The notes under the pieces were generated by a model. The model did not search any database and was not told where the DNA came from. It saw only the letters and a list, made by a program, of their open reading frames with translations. The position numbers and the translations under genes are program-made. From JBFILW01 sp041612005 (lineage in GTDB: Bacteria > Gemmatimonadota > Gemmatimonadetes > Palauibacterales > Palauibacteraceae), in contig JBFILW010000016.1 of NCBI GenBank assembly GCA_041612005.1, forward strand, positions 1-25,559: 25,559 bases of DNA, read 5' to 3'. Below are positions 1 to 8,956 of the stretch, in pieces. Within the stretch, counting starts at the first letter, position 1. Each line of letters opens with the position of its first letter.

Positions 1-119
1 CGTTCGGGCTGCCGCCCGACCAGCGCGACGCGCCGCAGGCTCTCGATGGTCGTGAGTGCCGCGGCCAGCGAGAGGCCCAACCTGCCGCCGCCGACAATGA
101 TCACGGTGTCGGGAATCAA
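1..119 (-). CDS. Rossmann-fold NAD(P)-binding protein, 5' end only (possibly Rossmann/DUF2520 family)
   Basis: Only the first 39 residues are inside the window; the rest lies beyond position 1. The visible part is a textbook dinucleotide-binding start: a beta strand, then GGGRLGLSLAAAL, then a second strand ending in VALVGR. The arrangement resembles the Rossmann-like/DUF2520 family (NADP oxidoreductase-like proteins), but other NAD(P) oxidoreductases begin the same way, so the family is uncertain. The start is TTG at 119, overlapping the hflX stop as TTGA. An AGGA ribosome-binding site lies six bases upstream. It is the last visible gene of the long minus-strand operon and is probably translationally coupled to hflX. 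Confidence 0.6.
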   Translation of the reverse strand, partial: MIPDTVIIVGGGRLGLSLAAALTTIESLRRVALVGRQPE

Positions 120-1405
120 GCGGCGTCCTGTCGAACCACCTTGATGCCATCCTGCGCGCTCCACCGGCCCAGCAATGCTTCCGGAACCCGCGCCGTGAGC
201 TCGATCGTGCCTCCGTTGTCCCTGCGCTCGAGCACTTCGCCCTCCCGATAGGCCTCGGCCAGGGTGCGCCCGTCCGATGACGAGAAGCTGACCCGCACGG
301 TGGGACGCGTGGACTGGATGCGGCGGCGCAACTCAGTCCGCAGGTCGTCGAGACCCTCCGGTTCGTATGCCGACGAGAAAACCCGAGGACCGAGCAATTC
401 GGTGCGCGCGCGCAGTGAAGTCTCCTCTTCGTGCGTGAGGCGATCGATCTTGTTGAACACGAGCACAATGTTCCCGCGCCGGTTCTCGAGCTGCTGCAGC
501 ACTCGGTTCACGGAGTCCACCTGCTCCTCCCAAGCTGCCGAGGCGTCGACGATGTGCAGGAGGAGGTCCGCATCCTCCACCTCCTCCAGCGTTGCGCGGA
601 AGGACGCCACCAGGTGGTGGGGCAGCTTGCGGATGAAGCCGACCGTATCGGTGACGAGCGCACGATGGCTGGAGCCGATCTCGACGACCCGGGTCGCCGA
701 GTCGAGGGTGGCGAAGAGCCGGTCCTCGACGAGAAGGTCGCTGCCCGACCGCGCCCGCAGCACGGACGACTTGCCGGCGTTCGTGTATCCGACCAGTGAA
801 ACGCGGAACTCGTCGCGGCGTCCCTTGCGACGTGTCTCGCGGGATCGGGCAATGTGCTTGAGCTCCTGCTCAAGCCGGCTGATGCGCCGATCGATGAGGC
901 GGCGATCGGTTTCAATCTGCTGCTCGCCGGGCCCACGGGCTCCAATGCCGGCCTGGCGGGAAAGGTGGGTCCACATGCGCTTGAGGCGGGGGCGCATGTA
1001 ACGGAGCTGGGCCAGCTCGACCTGCAGCTTGGCCTCAGCCGTGCGCGCATGGAGGGCAAAGATGTCGAGAATGAGCTCCGTCCGGTCCATCACTCGCATC
1101 TCCAACTGCCGCTCGAGCGCGGAGCCCTGCGCCGGAGTGAGATCTTCGTCGAATACGACCAGAGTCGCGCCCGCTGCACTGACCGCGTTCTTCAGCTCTT
1201 CCACTTTGCCCCGCCCGATAAACGTGGCGGCATTCGGCGCACGAAGGCGCTGGACCAGGCTACCGACCACCTCTCCGCCAGCCGTATCCGTCAGCCGCTC
1301 GAGCTCTCTGAGGTGCTCCTCGACCGCATCGGGACCCACGGCGAGCTCGGGCGCGCCGACCAGGAACACTTTCTCGACAGGTTCTCGTATCTCGATCATT
1401 CCCAC
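116..1405 (-). CDS. hflX: GTPase HflX
   Basis: Ribosome-associated GTPase of 429 residues that in other bacteria splits or rescues stalled 70S ribosomes under stress. The N-terminal HflX domain (about 1-195) includes the glycine-rich RQAGIGARGPGEQQIETDRR segment (150-169) and a coiled helical stretch to about 190. The G domain follows: P-loop GYTNAGKS (206-213), switch II DTVG (253-256), NKID (318-321) and the SSA loop (344-346). Length and order are normal for the family. The P-loop is followed by SVLRARSG where most HflX proteins have a TLxNALTG-like sequence, a mild divergence. The start is GTG at 1405 with AGGG seven bases upstream; an ATG two codons later is possible. It lies 14 bases after rarA. 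Confidence 0.95.
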   Translation of the reverse strand: MGMIEIREPVEKVFLVGAPELAVGPDAVEEHLRELERLTDTAGGEVVGSLVQRLRAPNAATFIGRGKVEELKNAVSAAGATLVVFDEDLTPAQGSALERQLEMRVMDRTELILDIFALHARTAEAKLQVELAQLRYMRPRLKRMWTHLSRQAGIGARGPGEQQIETDRRLIDRRISRLEQELKHIARSRETRRKGRRDEFRVSLVGYTNAGKSSVLRARSGSDLLVEDRLFATLDSATRVVEIGSSHRALVTDTVGFIRKLPHHLVASFRATLEEVEDADLLLHIVDASAAWEEQVDSVNRVLQQLENRRGNIVLVFNKIDRLTHEEETSLRARTELLGPRVFSSAYEPEGLDDLRTELRRRIQSTRPTVRVSFSSSDGRTLAEAYREGEVLERRDNGGTIELTARVPEALLGRWSAQDGIKVVRQDAA

Positions 1406-1419
1406 GCCAATACCCTGCG

Positions 1420-2805
1420 CTAGGTAGCGGGTTCGCGGCCACGCGAATCCGTAATATCACGCAGACGTGCCGCGACGGCCGCCTCTTCGCCGCTGTCACC
1501 GGGTTCGTAGTACCGCTGCGCTCGGAGCGCATCCGGAAGGTAGTGTTGCGGCGCCACGCCCTCTGGATCGTCATGGTCGTATCGATACGCGCGACCATAC
1601 CCGAGCTCGCGCATCAGATGTGTTGGAGCGTTTCGGAGGTGGAGAGGAACGGGCTCGGCCGGCGAATTCCGCGCCGCTTCTCGGGCCGCTCCAAAAGCGA
1701 CGTAGAGGCGGTTCGACTTTGGCGCCGCCGCCAGATACACGGCTGCCTGGCCAAGAGCGAGGTCGCCCTCCGGCGAGCCGAGGAAGTGATACGCGTCGCG
1801 AGCCGCCACGCACACTGAAAGCGCGTTCGGATCGGCGAGTCCGACATCCTCGACGGCCATGCGTACGAGCCGCCGCGCAATGTAGAGGGCATCTTCGCCG
1901 CCCTCCAGCATCCGGGTCAGCCAGTACAGAGCGCCATCCGGATCCGAGCCCCTCACGGCCTTGTGCAACGCCGAGATGAGGTTGTAGTGCTGCTCGCCGC
2001 CCTTGTCGTAGTGAGCGAAGCGCCGCTGCAACGCCTCCTCGACGACCGCGAGGCCGATCACACTCCCCGGCTCGACGAGATCGGCGGCTGTCTCGAGCGC
2101 ATTCAACGCGCGTCTTGCGTCACCGTCCGCCCCGGTCGTCAGCGCCTCGAGCGCTTCGTCCCCGATTTCGAGTTGATTCTGGCCGAGTCCCCGCTCGGGA
2201 TCGGTGAGCGCGTGCCGACAGATCTGCGCCAGCTCTTCCGGCGTCAACGGCTCCAACACGAACACGCGGGTCCGGCTCAGCAACGGACCGACCACCTCGA
2301 AGCTCGGGTTCTCGGTCGTCGCACCGATCAGCGTTACGGTGCCCGCTTCGACGTGCGGGAGGAGCGCGTCCTGCTGCGCTTTGTTGAAGCGGTGAATCTC
2401 ATCGACAAAGAGGATCGTGTGCCGATCGATACGCTTCCTCTCCTCCGCTTTCGCGATCAGCTCCCGGAGGCGGGGCACACCATGGCTGGCGGCGCTGAAC
2501 GGCTCGAATGCGGCCTTTGTCTGACGCGCGACGATCAGCGCTAGCGTCGTCTTCCCGCAGCCGGGCGGGCCCCAGAAGATGAGACTCGGCACCCGGTCAC
2601 CGGCGATCAGCGCCGTCAGCGCTCTCCCTTCCCCCACCAGGGCCCGCTGACCGTAGAACTCGTCGAGGGAACGCGGACGAAAGCGCGCCGCAAGCGGTGC
2701 GTTGGGCGACAGTTTGGTGGCGATCGCGCCGGAGGTCGGGTGCGAAGCCATCTTCGCCGGCTCGGGGTCGAACAGGCTCAGCGGATCATCCATCCCGGGA
2801 CCCAT
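1420..2805 (-). CDS. rarA: Replication-associated recombination protein RarA (MgsA), AAA+ ATPase
   Basis: Clamp-loader-like AAA+ ATPase of 461 residues that acts at stalled replication forks. Walker A is GPPGCGKT (79-86), Walker B with the DEIHRFN signature lies at 131-141, sensor 1 is GATTENPSF (161-169), the arginine finger is in LLSRTR (175-180), and a GDARRALN sensor 2 lies near 228. The C-terminal half matches the RarA/MgsA tetramerisation domain, including GLADPNAL and MRELGYG. The N-terminus carries PLSLF at 8-12, similar to beta-clamp-binding peptides. The chosen ATG at 2805 overlaps the cca stop by 20 bases; an in-frame ATG at 2793 is an alternative. It is in the alaS-to-hflX operon. 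Confidence 0.95.
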   Translation of the reverse strand: MGPGMDDPLSLFDPEPAKMASHPTSGAIATKLSPNAPLAARFRPRSLDEFYGQRALVGEGRALTALIAGDRVPSLIFWGPPGCGKTTLALIVARQTKAAFEPFSAASHGVPRLRELIAKAEERKRIDRHTILFVDEIHRFNKAQQDALLPHVEAGTVTLIGATTENPSFEVVGPLLSRTRVFVLEPLTPEELAQICRHALTDPERGLGQNQLEIGDEALEALTTGADGDARRALNALETAADLVEPGSVIGLAVVEEALQRRFAHYDKGGEQHYNLISALHKAVRGSDPDGALYWLTRMLEGGEDALYIARRLVRMAVEDVGLADPNALSVCVAARDAYHFLGSPEGDLALGQAAVYLAAAPKSNRLYVAFGAAREAARNSPAEPVPLHLRNAPTHLMRELGYGRAYRYDHDDPEGVAPQHYLPDALRAQRYYEPGDSGEEAAVAARLRDITDSRGREPAT

Positions 2806-4147
2806 CCGTTCCCGGCGATTTCGGCGCTTCGGGCGGCCCTTCTCCCAGATGCCCGATCTTGATCAGCTCCCGGGCCTGCTGCAGAAGCGCATCGCGCTGG
2901 TTCAGCTCCGGCTCCTCGAGCACAAGCGCATGAAGCTCGTCGAGGAGAACGCCGACGGAGGGGCCTTCGGGAACGCCGAGCTCGAGCAACTCGTCGCCGC
3001 TTACCGCAAGATCGGTCAGGAGCAGAGGCGGCGCCGCGACCAGCGTCTCGTGGACCCGTCGCCAGGCGGCGCACGCAAACCGCACCTGCTCGTCGGCTCC
3101 GCGGGCTCTGGCCGTCGCGAAGCGGAGGCGAAACAGGTCGCGTGCGTTGTTCGCGCCGACCTCGGCCAGCCAGCCCCGCATCTGCGCGTCCGAGTCGGTC
3201 GGACTGACCGGTGTCGCGAGGTGCTCGACGAGGTGGGCGACCCGCTGCGTATCCTGCTTCGAGAATCGGAGCCGCTCCAACGCCGAGATCGCGGCCTCGC
3301 GTCCATGTTCGCCTGTTCCAGCCACCGCGAGGAGCCGGGCGAGGCGAAGCAGTGGTCGCCGGGCCGGTATGGCATCGACCGCGGCCAGCTCCAGCTCGAA
3401 GCGCGGGTCGGCGGCCGCCTCCTCGAGCTCGGGATACCAGACCGGCGCGAGCCCGAAGTCCGAGTACATGCGCAGAGTGTTGGACGGGGTCTTGTCTGCC
3501 AACACCTTGTTCAGCTCCTCTCGCACCCGCTCCGCTGACAACCCGGCGGTCGCGGCAACCGACGCGCGCATGGCCGCTTCTGTGGCCGGCTCGATCGTCA
3601 TTCCGAATCGTCCGGCGAAGCGCAGGCCCCGCAACACCCGGAGGTGGTCCTCCGCGAAACGCTCGGCCGGCTCCCCGACCGCGCGCAGAACGGAAGCATC
3701 CATGTCGCTCCCGCCCGCGAACGGGTCTACCAGCTCGCCGGTCGCCGGGCGCCAAGCGAGTGCATTGATCGTGAAGTCGCGCCGTCCCAGATCCTCCTCG
3801 ATCCGGTCGGAGAACTCGACCACCGCGTGCCGGCCGTCCGTCTCGATGTCACGCCGGAAGGTCGTCACTTCATACATCTCGCCGTCGGACGCCAGAACTC
3901 CGACCGTACCGTGCTCGATGCCGATCGGTACCGTGCGCCGGAAGACGCGACGCACATCGTCTGGGCGGGCATCCGTCGCTATGTCCCAGTCGGCGCGGTG
4001 GTCGCCCAGCAGCTCGTCGCGCACAGCCCCTCCGACCGCCCACGCTTGGAAGCCTCGCGCCTCGAGCGTGTCGGCAATCTCCCTCATTGCCGCCGGGGGG
4101 CGAAACTCGGGAGTGCCCGGAGCGTCCTCCGCGCGCGGCGCAGCCAT
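2786..4147 (-). CDS. cca: CCA tRNA nucleotidyltransferase (poly(A) polymerase family)
   Basis: Class II nucleotidyltransferase of 453 residues that adds or repairs the 3' CCA of tRNAs. Family motifs are all present: GGAVRD (39-44), the catalytic DWD (53-55), RRDFTINA (122-129) and RFAEDHLRVLR (163-173), followed by an alpha-helical neck, body and tail. No HD phosphohydrolase motif is visible in the C-terminal half. Poly(A) polymerase or an A-only or CC-only adding enzyme cannot be excluded from sequence, but a single copy in a tRNA-related operon favours CCA addition. The start is ATG at 4147, one base overlapping the SDR stop (TGATG). The reading frame is open 25 codons further upstream, but that stretch overlaps the SDR gene and lacks family similarity. 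Confidence 0.92.
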   Translation of the reverse strand: MAAPRAEDAPGTPEFRPPAAMREIADTLEARGFQAWAVGGAVRDELLGDHRADWDIATDARPDDVRRVFRRTVPIGIEHGTVGVLASDGEMYEVTTFRRDIETDGRHAVVEFSDRIEEDLGRRDFTINALAWRPATGELVDPFAGGSDMDASVLRAVGEPAERFAEDHLRVLRGLRFAGRFGMTIEPATEAAMRASVAATAGLSAERVREELNKVLADKTPSNTLRMYSDFGLAPVWYPELEEAAADPRFELELAAVDAIPARRPLLRLARLLAVAGTGEHGREAAISALERLRFSKQDTQRVAHLVEHLATPVSPTDSDAQMRGWLAEVGANNARDLFRLRFATARARGADEQVRFACAAWRRVHETLVAAPPLLLTDLAVSGDELLELGVPEGPSVGVLLDELHALVLEEPELNQRDALLQQARELIKIGHLGEGPPEAPKSPGTDGSRDG

Positions 4148-4983
4148 CAAAGCACGCTTCCCCCATTCACGTTGAGCACCGCGCCCGTCATGTGCCGGGC
4201 GAGGGAGCTGGCCAGAAAGCATACCGGTCCGGCCACATCCTCGGGATCCGCGACCCGGCGGAGAGGGATCTCCGCCAGCACCTCATCCACTCGCTCCGTT
4301 CGGAGCACCGCGGCGCTCATGTCGGTATCGACCCAGCCCGGAGCGACGCAGTTCACGCGGATGCCCTGCGGACCGAGTTCTCCGGCGAGAGACTTACAGA
4401 AGGAGATAATCGCTCCCTTGCTGGCGGCGTAGTGGCTGTGCCCCGGCTCCCCGCGTTGTCCGGCCGTGGACGAAAGAAGGATGATCCGGCCGCCGCTCGT
4501 CATGCGCGCGGCCGCTTCGCGGGTAGAGAGGTACAGCGACGTCAGGTTGTCCCCGAGCATGGCCCGCCACACCGCGAGGGGAAGCTGGTCGACCGGAATC
4601 GCCTCCTCGTTCCACACGCCCGCGTTGCCGACGAATACATCCAGTCCGCCGAACTCATCGTCGACGCGCCGGAACAGGTCGGCAACGTCCTCTTCGCTGG
4701 ACAGGTCGCCGGCTTCGGCCCAGGTCGCCAACTCGCCAATATCTGTCGCCGCGCTCGCTTGAAACTGGTCGTGCAGGGTCGCGATATCTCGCATCGTCGT
4801 CTCGGCCGCCGGATGGGCGCTCCGGTAGGCGATCCCGACCGAGACGCCGCAGCGCGCCAGAAGCAGCGCTGTCGCTCGACCGATCCCGCGCGAGCCTCCC
4901 GTGACGAGGGCCCGGTCGCCGACCAGCCCGGGAAGTGCAATATGCATGCTCGACAACGCCGCCAGCGAACGCTCTTCGTCCAT
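4147..4983 (-). CDS. SDR-family NAD(P)-dependent oxidoreductase
   Basis: Classical short-chain dehydrogenase of 278 residues. From the ATG at 4983 it has the cofactor motif TGGSRGIG (28-35), NAG (120-122), a catalytic serine in LLSST (near 172), YAASK with catalytic Tyr185 and Lys189, and the VAPGWVDTDM segment typical of FabG-like 3-oxoacyl-ACP reductases. Between beta-3 and alpha-4 it has an insertion (about residues 74-95) rich in Ala and Asp that is longer than in FabG, so the substrate is uncertain. The start is set by GGAG six bases before ATG 4983; a TTG six codons upstream lacks such a site. It sits between the PHP phosphatase (22 bases) and cca (one-base overlap). No other fatty-acid or sugar genes are next to it. 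Confidence 0.9.
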   Translation of the reverse strand: MDEERSLAALSSMHIALPGLVGDRALVTGGSRGIGRATALLLARCGVSVGIAYRSAHPAAETTMRDIATLHDQFQASAATDIGELATWAEAGDLSSEEDVADLFRRVDDEFGGLDVFVGNAGVWNEEAIPVDQLPLAVWRAMLGDNLTSLYLSTREAAARMTSGGRIILLSSTAGQRGEPGHSHYAASKGAIISFCKSLAGELGPQGIRVNCVAPGWVDTDMSAAVLRTERVDEVLAEIPLRRVADPEDVAGPVCFLASSLARHMTGAVLNVNGGSVL

Positions 4984-5005
4984 TCTGTTCTCCGAATTCA
5001 ACAGC

Positions 5006-5800
5006 TCAACGCCGACCCATCATGCGTCGCAGCTTCCCCCACACGCCCGTCTCGATGGTGACCGGCTCAACCGGCAGTGTCGAAGCGCCATCGAGCATTG
5101 CTAGCGGATTATGGTGCAGGAGGGTTGACGCCGCATCTTCGTGGCCCGCCGCTGCCAACAGATCCCACACGCGCCGGACGGTCGTTGCCCGGTGTGGACG
5201 CGCGTGGTGGTCGGATGCGATGATGTCGGCGAGGCCGGCCCTCAGCATGCGACGCGAGACAGTCTGCGCCTCCACTCCGTACTCACCCCAGAGGCTGCCA
5301 GCGTTGACGCAGAGCGTGGTTCCCATCTCCCGCAGCCGATCCAGCCAGCCTGGACGCGCTCCGATGCCCTGGTAGCGCTCGGGGTGAGCAAGGATCGGCC
5401 GCCACCCTTGATCATGGACCGCGGCCAGCATGCGGCCGGGATAGGCGGGCAGCATGAGCATCGGGAACTCCACCAGTAGCGCCTTGCCTTCCCCAAAGCC
5501 AAGCCCTTCATCGCTCATGTCGATGTCCGGTTCGTCGAGGCAGATTTCATACGCGCCGGTGAGCTCCAGTTCGGGCAACTCCTCTCGCACGGCGCGAGCC
5601 AGCTCCTCGAAAGCCTCGTCGATAGCGTCACGCCGCTTGCCGCGAAGATGACGGGCCGACAGATGCGGCGTCGTCACAACACGGGTGATTCCCAGCGCGA
5701 CGAACTCTCGCAGGTAGTGGAGCGCGTCCTCGAGATTCGGGGCTCCGTCGTCCACGCCGGGCACGAAGTGGTTGTGGATGTCTACGAGGCGTGGGATCAC
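5006..5800 (-). CDS. CpsB/YwqE-family manganese-dependent protein-tyrosine phosphatase (PHP domain)
   Basis: PHP-superfamily metallophosphatase of 264 residues; characterised relatives (CpsB, CapC, YwqE) dephosphorylate tyrosine kinases that control polysaccharide export. Metal-binding motifs are in order: DIHNHFVPGVDDG (7-19), TPH (44-46), a LVEFP strand (109-113), HPERY (139-143), NAGS (166-169) and SDHHA (196-200). Length and motif spacing fit the family. The start is GTG at 5800, overlapping the preceding stop as GTGA, with AGGTG about five bases upstream. No tyrosine kinase or capsule gene is visible nearby; it is embedded in a translation and repair operon, so its partner must lie elsewhere, or its role may differ. 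Confidence 0.9.
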   Translation of the reverse strand: MIPRLVDIHNHFVPGVDDGAPNLEDALHYLREFVALGITRVVTTPHLSARHLRGKRRDAIDEAFEELARAVREELPELELTGAYEICLDEPDIDMSDEGLGFGEGKALLVEFPMLMLPAYPGRMLAAVHDQGWRPILAHPERYQGIGARPGWLDRLREMGTTLCVNAGSLWGEYGVEAQTVSRRMLRAGLADIIASDHHARPHRATTVRRVWDLLAAAGHEDAASTLLHHNPLAMLDGASTLPVEPVTIETGVWGKLRRMMGRR

Positions 5801-6231
5801 ACGGCACCTGGTAATGACGACGATGTCGGGGGTACCGGCTCCGGTCCGGTTCGGACCGTCTGCAGGCGTTGTCCGATCTCGCCGTTGAGTCCCATGCGGT
5901 CCGCGAGGGCGCGCGCGTCCGTCCCCAAAACCGTCGCCGCCTCGAAGGCGTACGTGAGGATCGCGTCCGCGGCGAGCAGTCGCAGCGCCCCCTTCCGTCC
6001 CTGCGGCGTCCCGAGCACATCATCGAGCTCCCGGAGGGCAGCCTCGGCCAGGAAGTCGGGGATCTCCTCCGGCTCGACGGGGCGGCTCATATCCGCCACA
6101 CATTTCCTGACGGCCGCGGCGAGCGCCGGAGGCACTTCGGCCAGCCTCGGTTCCAACCAACGCTCGACTTCGTCTGTCACGTCGCGCCGGAAGTCATGGT
6201 GCTCAGGTGGCCCGGCCCCGACCTCACGCAT
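5797..6231 (-). CDS. Conserved-looking helical protein of unknown function
   Basis: I do not recognise this 144-residue protein. It is predicted to be mostly alpha-helical, without a signal peptide, membrane segment or cysteine motif. It has an acidic N-terminal half (DVTDEVERWLEPRL near 17-30) and a hydrophobic helix around AADAILTYAFEAATV (near 89-103), and ends in a Pro/Ser-rich tail. The start is ATG at 6231, overlapping the end of alaS by eight bases. The frame is open for 48 more codons upstream, but those are antisense-free overlap with alaS and have no initiation signal. It is coupled downstream to the PHP phosphatase by a GTGA overlap, so it is very probably translated as part of the alaS operon. 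Confidence 0.75.
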   Translation of the reverse strand: MREVGAGPPEHHDFRRDVTDEVERWLEPRLAEVPPALAAAVRKCVADMSRPVEPEEIPDFLAEAALRELDDVLGTPQGRKGALRLLAADAILTYAFEAATVLGTDARALADRMGLNGEIGQRLQTVRTGPEPVPPTSSSLPGAV

Positions 6232-8893
6232 CCGCCATCGTTCGGGTAACCAGGTCGAGGGCGGCTTCGAGCGCCTGTGGCACGAGGTTCCGGTCACCGA
6301 CGCCTCCCTGAGCGAGATGCGGTCGTCCGCCTCCGCCGGAACCGGTGGTCTTGCTGGCGATGCGAACCAGGTCACCCGCTTTCACGCCGCGTTTCACCCA
6401 GTCGTCCGATACAACGGAGAGAAACGCCTCCCTCTCGGCTCCGTTGTCCTCGGCCTCGCCGCCCACGATGACGTGCACTATGGCGGCACCGCTACCGAGC
6501 TTCTCTCTCAGGCTGTCGCCGAACGCGGTCAGGTCGGTTCCGGCAAGAAGCTCCACTTCGTCGGTGAGAACCCTCCCACCATCGACTTCGCGGGCTCGCT
6601 GGACGATCGCCTCGGCCCGCAGCGTCGCCGTCGCCTCGAGATCGGCTGCTGCACCCACCTGAAGCGCCCTGTGCTCGGCGACCAGGGCGGCCGCTCGTTC
6701 CGACAGCATCGCGGGCTGCACGCCGAGCGTGGCCGACGTCTCCCCGACCAGGTCCTCCAGCTGTTCGACTCGAGCGTAGGCCTCGGGACCGGTGACGGCT
6801 TCGATGCGCCGAATTCCGGCGGCCACGCCGGTCTCCGCCGTGATTCTGAACAGGCCGATCTCTCCCGTGCTCCGCACGTGACAACCGCCGCACAGCTCGG
6901 CGCTCAACCCGGGAAGGCGAACGACGCGCACCTCATCGTCGTACTTTTCGCCAAACAGGGCCATGGCGCCGGAGGCGAGCGCTTCCCTGTACATCTCCCG
7001 CCCGACGATGACGGGAACATTGGCCCAGATCCCTTCGTTGACCGTTCGCTCGATAGCTCTCCGGTCTTCCGCGCTCAGCGGACCACGGTGGTTGAAGTCA
7101 AAACGCAGCCGGTCCGGCGCGACCAGCGAGCCCGCCTGGTGCACGTGGTCTCCGAGTCGCTCGCGGAGCGCCGCGTGCAGGAGGTGCGTGGCAGTGTGAT
7201 AGCGTTGCGTGTCACGCCGAGCCTGCTCGTCGACTACAGCGACAGCGATGTCGGGCGCCGAGTCGAGCTGTCCCTGATCGAGTGGACCCACGACGACATT
7301 GTGGCCGTGGTCGGTCTTCACGACTCGGTCGACCCGCACCCGCCAACCGTCCCCCGACACCCAACCCGTGTCGCTCACTTGACCGCCCGCCTCCGCGTAG
7401 AACGGGTTCCTGGCGAGGACGAGTGCCCGATCTCCGTCTAGCGGCGCGAAGCCGATCACCGGTGTCTCCACCTCCAGCTCGTCGTACCCGACCCACTCTT
7501 GTTCGGCGTCGTCCAGCACCTCGATCGCCTCGAGTGCTCCATCCTGATCGACGAGAACCGCGCTGAGCTTCGCTTGGACCGCGCGCGAGCGCTGCCGCTG
7601 TTCCTCCAACGCCGCCTCAAAACCCTCCACGTCGACATCGTAGCCCCGCTCGGCCGCCATCAGCTGCGTGAGGTCGAGAGGGAAACCGAAGGTGTCGTAG
7701 AGCTTGAAGGCCTCGGCTCCAGCGACCGTTCCACTCGATCCTTCCGGCGCGATATCCTCAAACCGGATCATCGCCTCGTCGATCGTGGCCAGAAAACTCT
7801 CCTCTTCGTCGCGCGTCGTCTTCAGCAGGTGCTGGCGGCGCGAGTCGAGCTCCGGATACACATCCGACATCAGGTCGGCGACGACGCCGGTGAGCTTGTC
7901 GAGCGTCGGCTCGCGCCGATCGAGCAGCCACGCGTATCGGGCCGCACGACGTAGAATCCGGCGCAGCACGTAGCCGCGTCCCTCATTGGATGGAAACACG
8001 CCGTCCGCGAGCAGAAAGGCCACGGCGCGTGCGTGGTCGGCCAACACGCGAAACGGGAGCCCCTCGTCCCAGCGGGTCTCCTCCCGAGGGTACGCGCGTC
8101 CCACAATTTCTTCGGTCGCCTCGATGATCGGCAGGAAAAGGTCGGTGTGGTAGTTGGTCCGGGTACCCTGCATGACAGCGGCGATTCGCTCCAGGCCCGC
8201 CCCCGTGTCGATCGAAGGCTTCGGAAGTGGCCGGTCTTCGCCGGCCGCGTTCCGCTCGAACTGCATGAAGACCAGGTTCCAGATCTCCATGAACTCGTCT
8301 GCTTCGCCGAGCTCCAGGAACTCTCTGGGGTCGAGGTCCTGGCGTGAGATGTCGGCGCGCTGATCGTAGTGGATCTCCGAACAGGGGCCACACGGCCCCG
8401 TGTTCCCCATCTGCCAGAAGTTCTCCTTGTCCCCAAGTCTCAGCACGCGACCGGGAGGCAGCTCGGTCTCCTCCAGCCACAGATCGTGCGCCTCGTCATC
8501 GCCGTGATGCACGGTGGCCCACAGACGCTCCGGGTCGAGACCCAGCTCAACGGTGATGAACTCCCACGCGTACCGGATAGCATCCCGCTTGAAGTACTCG
8601 CCGAACGAGAAGTTGCCCAGCATCTCGAAAAAGGTGTGATGGCGCGCCGTCACGCCGACTTCCTCGAGGTCGTTGTGCTTCCCGCTGACCCGCAGACACT
8701 TCTGTGATGTGACCGCGCGCGGGCCGGGCGGCTTCTGCTCACCTACGAACACACGCTTGAACTGCACCATGCCGGCATTCGCAAACAGAAGCGTCGGATC
8801 GTCGGCGGGCACGAGGGAGCTGCTGGGCAGATGAACGTGTCCATTGCGCACGAAGTAGTCGATGAACCGAGATCGAATCTCGTTGGATTTCAT
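6224..8893 (-). CDS. alaS: Alanine--tRNA ligase
   Basis: Full-length class II synthetase of 889 residues charging tRNA-Ala. The catalytic domain starts with MKSNEIRSRFIDYF, includes TSQKCLRVSGKHNDLEEVG (62-80) and GAGLERI (231-237). The editing domain has the zinc ligands HTATH (566-570) and CGGCH (668-672). The C-terminal C-Ala domain carries a long helix followed by the SGGGGRP-like glycine motif. The CGG-Cys-HV sequence replaces the more familiar CGGTHV threonine. The start is ATG at 8893, preceded by GGACAGGGA. It follows recX by 63 bases, the recA-recX-alaS order known from Proteobacteria, and its 3' end overlaps the next gene. Confidence 0.98.
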   Translation of the reverse strand: MKSNEIRSRFIDYFVRNGHVHLPSSSLVPADDPTLLFANAGMVQFKRVFVGEQKPPGPRAVTSQKCLRVSGKHNDLEEVGVTARHHTFFEMLGNFSFGEYFKRDAIRYAWEFITVELGLDPERLWATVHHGDDEAHDLWLEETELPPGRVLRLGDKENFWQMGNTGPCGPCSEIHYDQRADISRQDLDPREFLELGEADEFMEIWNLVFMQFERNAAGEDRPLPKPSIDTGAGLERIAAVMQGTRTNYHTDLFLPIIEATEEIVGRAYPREETRWDEGLPFRVLADHARAVAFLLADGVFPSNEGRGYVLRRILRRAARYAWLLDRREPTLDKLTGVVADLMSDVYPELDSRRQHLLKTTRDEEESFLATIDEAMIRFEDIAPEGSSGTVAGAEAFKLYDTFGFPLDLTQLMAAERGYDVDVEGFEAALEEQRQRSRAVQAKLSAVLVDQDGALEAIEVLDDAEQEWVGYDELEVETPVIGFAPLDGDRALVLARNPFYAEAGGQVSDTGWVSGDGWRVRVDRVVKTDHGHNVVVGPLDQGQLDSAPDIAVAVVDEQARRDTQRYHTATHLLHAALRERLGDHVHQAGSLVAPDRLRFDFNHRGPLSAEDRRAIERTVNEGIWANVPVIVGREMYREALASGAMALFGEKYDDEVRVVRLPGLSAELCGGCHVRSTGEIGLFRITAETGVAAGIRRIEAVTGPEAYARVEQLEDLVGETSATLGVQPAMLSERAAALVAEHRALQVGAAADLEATATLRAEAIVQRAREVDGGRVLTDEVELLAGTDLTAFGDSLREKLGSGAAIVHVIVGGEAEDNGAEREAFLSVVSDDWVKRGVKAGDLVRIASKTTGSGGGGRPHLAQGGVGDRNLVPQALEAALDLVTRTMADA

Positions 8894-8956
8894 TCCCTGT
8901 CCGTCATTGTCATGAGAGGGGACATCCGCGGAATATGGAGCCGGCCTGCGGGCGGT

